This document shows positions 1 to 5,149 of a stretch of DNA of 6,585 nt, piece after piece. The translations under genes were made by a program, and so were the position numbers. Position 1 is the stretch's first letter, and each line of letters starts with the position of its first letter. This stretch comes from Acidimicrobiia bacterium (GTDB lineage Bacteria; Actinomycetota; Acidimicrobiia; Spongiisociales; UBA5794), in the NCBI GenBank assembly GCA_030598905.1, contig JAUVPA010000099.1, positions 1 through 6,585 of the forward strand. Reading direction: 5' to 3'. The notes beneath the pieces are model-generated. The model saw nothing but the letters and a program-made list of their open reading frames with translations. It was not told the DNA's origin and ran no database searches.

Positions 1-1188
1 ATAGATCGGTGAGCTGGGGTCATCACGAGCCGAGGGGTTGACGACGTCGTTGGCGCCCACGATGAGCGCCACACTCGTCTGAGGGAAACGGGGATTGGCG
101 TGTTCGAGGTCGAGTAGCAGGTCGTACGGCACATCAGCTTCGGCCAACAACACGTTCATGTGACCGGGCATTCGTCCGGCAACCGGATGAATGGCGTACT
201 CGACGGTGACTCCACGTTCGATGAGAGCGTCGGCCAGGTCGCGAACGGCGTGTTGTGCCTGGGCAACGGCCAATCCGTAGCCGGGGACGACGACCACGTG
301 TTCGGCGTACCCGAGCGCGATGGCTACGTCGTGCGGAGTGGCCCGATTGACAGGTTTGGTGCCGATGTCGGCGGCCGCTGGGCCGCCACCGAAACCCGAG
401 AACAAGATGTTGCTGAGCGAGCGGTTCATGGCCTCGCTCATCTGAATCGTGAGGATCAACCCCGCGGCGCCGACCAGAGCACCGCCGATGATCAACGCCA
501 GGTTTCCAATGACGAGGCCAGCCATGGCGGCGGCCACACCGGAAAGTGAGTTCAGCAGCGAGATCACAACCGGCATGTCGGCGCCGCCGATGGGAAGCAC
601 GCCTGTGACGCCGAGAAGCAAGGAGACTCCCGCCAGGGTCCAGTACGCAGCCGACTCGCCGGATACCACCGCCCACACGCCGACCGCTGCTGTTGCGATC
701 GCGATGACGGCGTTCAATGCCGGCCCGCCTGGGAGCCCAACCGGCCTGCCCGTGATGATGGTCTGCAGCTTGCTGAAAGCGATGAATGAGCCGGAGAGCG
801 TCAGAGACCCGATCGCGATGGAGAGGGCGACGGCGATCGCGGTTTCGGTGGCGAAATCACCATCGAATCGGACCACCTCGGCCGCGGCGACGAGAGCCGA
901 CGCACCACCACCGAAGCCGTTGAACGCGGCGACGAGCTGGGGCATGGCCGTCATCTGAACGCGGAGGGCGAGAACCAGGCCGATCGCCCCGCCTACAAGC
1001 AGCCCGGCTCCGACGATCCACCATGCCAGATCCGGCTGGTCGACCAGGTCGAGCACTGTGACGACGACGGCAAGCAACATACCGAGCGCGGCGAGGGCAT
1101 TCCCCCGCCGTGCCGTGCGAGGACCGCCGAGACCCTTCAGACCGACGATGAAGAGGACGCCAGCACCGAGGTACCACAGGGCGATCAC
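1..1188 (-). CDS. pntB: NAD(P) transhydrogenase subunit beta, 3' end cut by window edge
   Basis: This is the beta subunit of the membrane-bound proton-translocating transhydrogenase, which couples hydride transfer from NADH to NADP+ to proton entry. The window holds 396 residues; the family runs to about 460-480, so the last 65-85 are missing. Residues 1-265 are mostly hydrophobic helices (membrane domain dII). Residues about 285-396 are the NADP(H)-binding domain dIII, with GYGLAVAQAQ (303-312), AGRMPGHMNVLLAEA (337-351) and GANDVVNP (378-385). D204 and N213 match the conserved E. coli D213/N222 pair with identical spacing. N90 sits where E. coli has His91. The start is a GTG that overlaps the pntAB stop as GTGA; an AGAGGA motif lies upstream with 10-11 bases of spacing. 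Third gene of the pnt operon. Identification is certain from the motifs and gene order. Confidence 0.97.
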   Translation of the reverse strand, partial: MIALWYLGAGVLFIVGLKGLGGPRTARRGNALAALGMLLAVVVTVLDLVDQPDLAWWIVGAGLLVGGAIGLVLALRVQMTAMPQLVAAFNGFGGGASALVAAAEVVRFDGDFATETAIAVALSIAIGSLTLSGSFIAFSKLQTIITGRPVGLPGGPALNAVIAIATAAVGVWAVVSGESAAYWTLAGVSLLLGVTGVLPIGGADMPVVISLLNSLSGVAAAMAGLVIGNLALIIGGALVGAAGLILTIQMSEAMNRSLSNILFSGFGGGPAAADIGTKPVNRATPHDVAIALGYAEHVVVVPGYGLAVAQAQHAVRDLADALIERGVTVEYAIHPVAGRMPGHMNVLLAEADVPYDLLLDLEHANPRFPQTSVALIVGANDVVNPSARDDPSSPIY

Positions 1189-1475
1189 TTCTTTGGCTTC
1201 CTCTTGAACATCCCGAGCATGCGGTCCGTGACCAAGAAGCCGCCGACGACGTTGATGGTCGCGAACACAACCGCGAGGAAACCAAGAATCGCTGCCGCCG
1301 TCCCCTCACCGATGGCGGCTGCCGTTATGGCACCGACGATCGTGACTCCGGAGATGGCGTTGGCGCCGGACATCAAAGGTGTGTGGAGAGTGGGCGGGAC
1401 CTTGGAGATGACTTCGAAGCCGACAAACGAGGCGAGGACGAAGACGACGATGCCCTGGATGAAGAGATCGCTCAA
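1185..1475 (-). CDS. pntAB: NAD(P) transhydrogenase subunit alpha part 2 (membrane segment)
   Basis: A 96-residue membrane protein forming the alpha-side part of the dII proton channel. In E. coli this piece is fused to the end of PntA; here it is a separate polypeptide, as in Rhodospirillum rubrum. Three hydrophobic helices are visible at about residues 4-23, 42-56 and 59-82, and the protein ends in a basic tail (KRKPKK). The family hallmark is FVGFEVISKVPPTLHTPLMS (17-36), including H31, which aligns with the conserved channel-side histidine of the alpha subunit. The start is TTG: no in-frame ATG or GTG lies just upstream, and AAAGGA (1482-1487) sits 6 bases before it. The TTG overlaps the pntAA stop as TTGA, and the gene's own stop overlaps the pntB start as GTGA, so translational coupling is likely on both sides. 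Length is normal. Confidence 0.96.
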   Translation of the reverse strand: MSDLFIQGIVVFVLASFVGFEVISKVPPTLHTPLMSGANAISGVTIVGAITAAAIGEGTAAAILGFLAVVFATINVVGGFLVTDRMLGMFKRKPKK

Positions 1476-2575
1476 CGCCGGTCCTTTGCCTGGGGATGCA
1501 CGATTTCTCCGCCGTGTGTGATCGTCGCTCCGCCGACGATTTCGTCGTCGAGGTCGACGTCGAGGCCTTCATCGGAGCGCATCCGTGCCAGCAGCTCCTG
1601 GAGGTTGCGGCTGTACATGCGGCTGGCGTCGGCGGCCACGTGGCTCGCCAGATTGGTGGGTCCGAGGACGGTGACGCCACCGATCGTGACGGCGTCGTCG
1701 GCGACGCTCCCCTCGACATTACCTCCCGTTCCCGCAGCCATGTCCACGATGACGGATCCGGCGCTCATCGACTCGACCATCTCTCTGCTGACCAGACGCG
1801 GCGCGGGTCGGCCGGGAATCTGTGCCGTCGTGATGACAATGTCGCTCTCGGCAACGTAAGGAGCAAGGATGTCGAGCTGACGTTCCTGGGTGTCTGCGCT
1901 GACCTCCCGGGCGTATCCGCCGTCGTCTGCTCCCTCGGTTGGTGCCGCGACGAACTTCGCCCCCAGGCTTTCTACCTGTTCTCGCGTGTCCTCGCGAATG
2001 TCGTAGCCGAAGACGATGGCGCCGAGGCGTTTCGCGGTAGCGATGGCTTGGAGCCCGGCGACACCTGCGCCGAGGACGAGAACGCGAGAAGGGGGGATCG
2101 TTCCGGCTGCGGTCACGAGCATCGGCATGAATCGCGGAGCTTCAGCTGCGGCGGCGAGCACAGCCGCATACCCGCCCACAGTCGCCTGTGACGACAGGGC
2201 ATCCATGCTCTGGGCAAGAGTCGTGCGAGGGATGGCTTCGACGGCGAGCGCCGTGACACCGCCGTCGCGCAGGGCCGCGACGAGGTCGGGTCTGACGAAC
2301 GGGTCGAGGTGACCGATGAGAAGAGAGCCGGCTTCGAGAGCTGCCACCTCTTCGAGGGACGGAGGTCCGACGATGAGCCTGCAATCGGCGCCTCTCGGGT
2401 CACCGGAAACCGCCTCAGCCGCCTGGTAGTCGGCGTCGAGAATACCGGCAGCGGTGCCAGCGCCGGGCTCCACCGTGACATCCCACGCCCATTCACGGTA
2501 GATCCTGACGGTGGCGGGTACGACGGCGACACGTCGCTCTCGGGGCGCGCGTTCTCGCGAGACTCCAATCCGCAT
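1472..2575 (-). CDS. pntAA: NAD(P) transhydrogenase subunit alpha part 1 (NAD-binding, dI)
   Basis: A 367-residue soluble dI subunit that binds NAD(H) and passes hydride to NADP+ held on PntB at the cytoplasmic face of the membrane. It opens with the family-typical MRIGVSRERAPRERRVAVVP. The RQD loop is complete: R117, Q122 and D125 have the same spacing as in R. rubrum. A Rossmann turn VLGAGVAGLQA (167-177) is followed by D192, which suits NAD rather than NADP binding. ITTAQIPGRPAPRLVSREMV (248-267) and VIVDMAAGTGGN (275-286) are also characteristic. The ATG was chosen because family members begin here, but its ribosome site is poor. An in-frame GTG at 2582-2584 has GGAG (2594-2597) 9 bases upstream and would add three residues. 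The frame stays open further upstream, antisense to the CorC-like gene, but that part does not resemble PntA. First gene of the operon; its stop overlaps pntAB. Confidence 0.95.
   Translation of the reverse strand: MRIGVSRERAPRERRVAVVPATVRIYREWAWDVTVEPGAGTAAGILDADYQAAEAVSGDPRGADCRLIVGPPSLEEVAALEAGSLLIGHLDPFVRPDLVAALRDGGVTALAVEAIPRTTLAQSMDALSSQATVGGYAAVLAAAAEAPRFMPMLVTAAGTIPPSRVLVLGAGVAGLQAIATAKRLGAIVFGYDIREDTREQVESLGAKFVAAPTEGADDGGYAREVSADTQERQLDILAPYVAESDIVITTAQIPGRPAPRLVSREMVESMSAGSVIVDMAAGTGGNVEGSVADDAVTIGGVTVLGPTNLASHVAADASRMYSRNLQELLARMRSDEGLDVDLDDEIVGGATITHGGEIVHPQAKDRR
1482..1487 (-). promoter_or_regulatory. Ribosome binding site supporting the TTG start of pntAB
   Basis: AAAGGA reads on the minus strand 6 bases upstream of the TTG codon at 1473-1475. 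It lies inside the last codons of pntAA. It matters because it is the main support, besides homology, for a rare TTG start overlapping the pntAA stop. Confidence 0.6.
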
Positions 2576-2681
2576 GTACGGCACGGTAACGGACTCCGCG
2601 CTGATGCTTGATTGGCCAAAAGACCCTTTTGGGCCGAAACGCCCATACCGGAGACTGGAGCCCTCTGGTTGACTGGCGGAG
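2576..2681. promoter_or_regulatory. Divergent intergenic region between pnt operon and CorC-like gene
   Basis: About 100 bases separate the two divergent start codons, so the promoters of both transcription units should lie here or just inside the opposing gene. I found no convincing -35/-10 pair on either strand. A TTGACT at 2669-2674 is too close to the plus-strand ATG to be its -35 box. The main visible structure is the imperfect inverted repeat at 2614-2635. GGAG at 2594-2597 (minus strand) could serve an alternative GTG start of pntAA at 2582-2584. Confidence 0.55.
2614..2635. repeat. Imperfect inverted repeat, possible operator or 5' UTR hairpin
   Basis: GGCCAAAAG (2614-2622), a three-base ACC centre, then CTTTTGGGCC (2626-2635). 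The arms pair over nine positions with one extra G in the right arm. No T-run follows on either strand, so it does not look like an intrinsic terminator. Its position midway between divergent genes suits a regulator site or a leader hairpin of the pnt mRNA. No regulator is identified. Confidence 0.45.
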
Positions 2682-3932
2682 ATGGACCTGAGCCGCGACC
2701 TGTTCCCAATCGTCATCCTGGTGGTGTGCTTCGCAGTTGCCGTCGTGCTGGCGGCTGCGGAAATCGCCCTCATCAGGGTGCCGCGAGTCCGCATCGAGAC
2801 GATGGTCGAGGACAACAAGCGGGCGAGGCGTCTGCTCGGGCTCCTCGATGATCTCCCCCTTGTCCTCAACACGATCCTCCTCACCGTGTTGCTCGTCCAG
2901 CTCGGGGCCGCCACCGTCACAGGCATCTTGGCGGAGCGCTGGTTCGGCAACCTGGGCATCGCCATCGCAACGGCGGTGCTGACTCTGGTTCTGTTCGTCT
3001 ATTCGGAGGCGATCCCGAAGACGTATGCCTTTCACCACCCGACGAAGGTCGCGCTTGCCCTCGTCTTGCCGGTGGCGTGGCTGTTGTGGCTTCTCCATCC
3101 GATCGTGCGCGGGCTCGTGTGGTTCGCCGATCTTCACGCCCGGGGTGAGGGCATGGCAACAACACCGACGGTGACCGAACGCGAGCTGAGGCGGCTGGCC
3201 GCCGACGCCGTCCGCGAAGGCGAGATTACGGGCGAGGATCACATGCTCCTCGAGCGGGCGTTTGTGGTGGGGGATCGAGTCGCCGAGGATGTGATGATCC
3301 CGCGCGTCGATGTCGTGTCGGTGGATCAGGATGTTTCGGTCCAAGATGCCCTCGAAGTTGCACTTCGCTCCGGACATCGACGCATCGTCGTTCGCGGCAC
3401 AGATCTCGATGACATCGTCGGGGTGGCTCGGATCCGGGATCTCGTCGGCGCTGATGATTTGGCGTTTCGCGTGGGCGGGATCGCGCGGTCCCCGCTTTTT
3501 GTCACCAGGTGGACGGCCATCGTCGAGCTTCTTCGTGAAATGCAGGCCCGGGCTTCACATTTCGCAGTGGTGGTCGACGAGCACGGAGGGACAGCAGGCA
3601 TCGTGACGATCGAGGACATAGTCGAAGAACTCGTGGGGACCTTGGCCGACGAGGATGCCGAACCGACTCCCGAGATCATCCAATCTGGCGGGCGCCGCTG
3701 GCTTGTCGACGGCGGAGTTCTCGATGAGGACCTCGCTTCTCTGCTCGGCACGAAACTCCCGGAGGGCGACTGGACGACCGCCGCCGGTCTGGTCCTCGGG
3801 CTGATGGGGCGAGTACCGGACGAGGGGGACGTGGTCGAGGCGGCCGGCTGGTCCTTCAGGGTCGTTTCGATGCGGGGTCGGCGAATCAGCCTTATCGAAG
3901 TCGCCGGGAGCGACGAAACATCGTCGGCGTAA
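2682..3932 (+). CDS. CNNM/CorC (HlyC)-family membrane protein with CBS pair
   Basis: A 416-residue member of the family often annotated as hemolysin or CorC-type magnesium/cobalt efflux protein; many are now thought to move or sense Mg2+. Domains in order: DUF21/CNNM membrane domain (residues about 5-150, hydrophobic helices near 5-28, 60-81, 92-109 and 122-149) with the family motif SEAIPKT (108-114); a basic/acidic linker; a CBS pair (about 200-320) opening with AEDVMIPRVDVVSV (201-214) and closing with VVVDEHGGTAGIVTIEDIVE (296-315); and a CorC_HlyC C-terminal domain (about 330-408). Family members often have serines before the first-helix glutamate, but here it is AAAE (24-27). ATG 2682 is the only ATG start: an in-frame TGA lies 12 bases upstream. 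GGCGGAG abuts the ATG with no spacer, so initiation may be weak or unusual. It stands alone on its strand. The family is certain; the ion and direction of transport are not. Confidence 0.93.
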   Translation: MDLSRDLFPIVILVVCFAVAVVLAAAEIALIRVPRVRIETMVEDNKRARRLLGLLDDLPLVLNTILLTVLLVQLGAATVTGILAERWFGNLGIAIATAVLTLVLFVYSEAIPKTYAFHHPTKVALALVLPVAWLLWLLHPIVRGLVWFADLHARGEGMATTPTVTERELRRLAADAVREGEITGEDHMLLERAFVVGDRVAEDVMIPRVDVVSVDQDVSVQDALEVALRSGHRRIVVRGTDLDDIVGVARIRDLVGADDLAFRVGGIARSPLFVTRWTAIVELLREMQARASHFAVVVDEHGGTAGIVTIEDIVEELVGTLADEDAEPTPEIIQSGGRRWLVDGGVLDEDLASLLGTKLPEGDWTTAAGLVLGLMGRVPDEGDVVEAAGWSFRVVSMRGRRISLIEVAGSDETSSA

Positions 3933-3941
3933 CCGAAACCT
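3933..3941. other. Nine-base convergent junction, no terminator visible
   Basis: Only nine bases separate the TAA of the plus-strand CorC-like gene from the TGA of the minus-strand aldolase gene. I see no GC-rich hairpin followed by a T-run on either strand in or beside this gap. Transcripts from the two sides probably run into each other's 3' ends unless Rho or a coding-region site stops them. Confidence 0.7.
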
Positions 3942-4736
3942 TCACCGCAGCGGCTTGCGCAGAGTGCCACCCGTGAGCCCGGACTCGACGGCTGCGGCCT
4001 TGGTGCCTGGCACTCCGCGGCTCTCGATGTCGGCCGTCAAAACGCTGAGCTTGTTCTGTGCGGCCACATCTCCCTCAAGCGCTGCGGTGGCCAGGTCCGA
4101 CGCGTAGTTCGATGACGCGGTGATCGCACCGTGTGCGCCGGCCTCGACGGATGCGAGGATCGTCCGCGACGTGCCGCAGAACACGACGAACGCCTTCGCC
4201 GCTCGAAGGATGGGCCCGACACGTTCCGGTTTGCCGGTTGAGTCCTTGATTCCGACGATGACGGGGTGCTCCGCAAGTTGGGCGATCACCGCAACGGGCA
4301 GGTCGTAGCCCGTGACGGTGGGGGCGTTGTAGAGAACAACAGGAAGCGGCGAAACGTCGGCGACATCGAGGTAGAACTGCTCGACGAGGGTGTCTCTTCC
4401 TCGCACGAGCGTCGTGGGCGTGATGACGAGGACGGCATCAGCGCCGCCCGACGCCGCTTCTCCGATTTGGGCCGATGACTGACGCACCGATTCGGCAGAA
4501 ACAGCGGTGACGACGAAGCCGGCTGTACCCATCTCATCTCTCGCAATGGTTGTGAGCGTCTTTCGCTCTCCGGGTTCGAGATAGGGCCCTTCACCGGTCG
4601 AGCCCGCAAGGACAACACCGCTGAGTCCTCGCGAGACCATGACGGATACGTTGTGGCGGTGTCCGGATTCGTCGAGATCGCCATCGGGCGTGAAGGCCGT
4701 GATCAGTGCCGGCATGATCCGGGGGGAGGTCCGCAT
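3942..4736 (-). CDS. DHDPS-superfamily aldolase, 4-hydroxy-2-oxoglutarate aldolase-like
   Basis: A 264-residue class I aldolase/lyase of the DapA/NanA TIM-barrel superfamily. Visible are the pyruvate-carboxylate loop GSTGE (45-49), the YNxP tyrosine Y136 and the Schiff-base lysine K164 in IVGIKDSTG (160-168). It does not look like true DapA: the arginine expected after YNxP is absent (YNAPTVTGYDL, 136-146), and the usual TPYY tyrosines are replaced by TPTT (106-109). From memory, the run RGR...VADVSPLPVVLY, TGYDLP, HPVIVGIKDS and VPGTK resembles human HOGA1 closely, so a 2-oxo acid aldolase is more likely. It is 30-40 residues shorter than typical members, mostly in the C-terminal helices. 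The ATG forms TGATG with the PPOX stop, with GGAG 5 bases upstream; a start 10 codons earlier would overlap that gene by 31 bases. Last gene of the gnd operon. Substrate unknown. Confidence 0.88.
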   Translation of the reverse strand: MRTSPRIMPALITAFTPDGDLDESGHRHNVSVMVSRGLSGVVLAGSTGEGPYLEPGERKTLTTIARDEMGTAGFVVTAVSAESVRQSSAQIGEAASGGADAVLVITPTTLVRGRDTLVEQFYLDVADVSPLPVVLYNAPTVTGYDLPVAVIAQLAEHPVIVGIKDSTGKPERVGPILRAAKAFVVFCGTSRTILASVEAGAHGAITASSNYASDLATAALEGDVAAQNKLSVLTADIESRGVPGTKAAAVESGLTGGTLRKPLR

Positions 4737-5149
4737 CAGGTCTCCGCCGCCGACCAGCCGGACCACTGTGTGACGGAAACCGAGATGACCGGCCCGCGGG
4801 GACGACTCTCTCGGTATTGGGGATAACGCTCGGCGAGCCGGTCGATGGCACGCTCCATGGCCTCACCGTGCTCCACCATCTGTGCAATTCCGTCAGCCCG
4901 GACCCACCACAGCTGGCTCCAGTCCTCGTCATAGTGATCGGCGAGCACCGCCACGCGCGGGTTGTTGGCGATGTCTGTGAGACGCCGCAACCGCGTGGTG
5001 GTCTTGGGTTTGTCGTCGATGGCACTCACGATGTTTCCACCGTCGAAGGCAAACGTGATGGGGACGATCCGGGGACCGGCGGGACCCACCGTTGCCAGCC
5101 TCGCCACCCGCTGGCTGGCGAAGTGGTCGCGGCACTCGTCGCCGTTCAC
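4736..5149 (-). CDS. PPOX-class split-barrel protein, Rv0121-like, putative F420- or flavin-dependent enzyme
   Basis: A 137-residue single-domain protein of the pyridoxamine 5'-phosphate oxidase-like split beta-barrel superfamily. The run RVARLATVGPAGPRIVPITF (14-33) is the typical first strands. DDKPKTTTRLRRL (45-57) and ANNPRVAVLADHYDEDW (61-77) followed by LWWVRADG (80-87) are the pattern I associate with the group named after Mycobacterium tuberculosis Rv0121, annotated as probable F420-dependent. No substrate is established for that group as far as I know, and binding of F420, FMN or heme cannot be told apart by eye. The start is GTG with GGAGGG 5 bases upstream, the strongest ribosome site in the window, and it overlaps the gnd stop as GTGA. 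Its stop shares one base with the aldolase ATG (TGATG). It is probably soluble: no signal peptide or membrane helix is visible. Length is normal for the family. Confidence 0.9.
   Translation of the reverse strand: MNGDECRDHFASQRVARLATVGPAGPRIVPITFAFDGGNIVSAIDDKPKTTTRLRRLTDIANNPRVAVLADHYDEDWSQLWWVRADGIAQMVEHGEAMERAIDRLAERYPQYRESRPRGPVISVSVTQWSGWSAAET
4742..4748 (-). promoter_or_regulatory. Ribosome binding site fixing the aldolase start at 4736
   Basis: GGCGGAG on the minus strand ends 5 bases before the ATG at 4734-4736. It favours this start over an upstream in-frame codon at 4764-4766, and it lies within the final codons of the PPOX gene. Confidence 0.65.

Noticed and set aside
134..676. 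Minus-strand open frame inside pntB
   Set aside because: Arg/His-rich shadow; the pntB frame over the same bases carries all conserved transhydrogenase motifs.
1383..2312. Plus-strand open frames opposite pntAA
   Set aside because: No domain-like sequence and low-complexity composition; explained by pntAA on the other strand.
2669..2674. TTGACT as a -35 box for the CorC-like gene
   Set aside because: It lies only 7 bases before the ATG, leaving no room for a -10 box and transcript start.
2576..2965. 130-codon upstream extension of the pntAA frame
   Set aside because: It runs antisense through the CorC-like gene, is Arg/Ser-rich and resembles no PntA; the conserved N-terminus begins at 2575.
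2493..3377. Long minus-strand open frame (294 codons) antisense to the CorC-like gene
   Set aside because: Its product is rich in His, Asp, Arg and Gln with no recognisable domain, as expected from the complement of a GC-rich gene; the plus strand carries a clear conserved protein.
3945..3953. CCGCAGCGG as a terminator hairpin between the convergent genes
   Set aside because: A one-base loop cannot form a useful hairpin and there is no T-run after it on either strand.
3942..4736. Naming the aldolase dapA (4-hydroxy-tetrahydrodipicolinate synthase)
   Set aside because: The arginine that binds aspartate semialdehyde and the TPYY tyrosines are absent, and the sequence is closer to HOGA-type aldolases.
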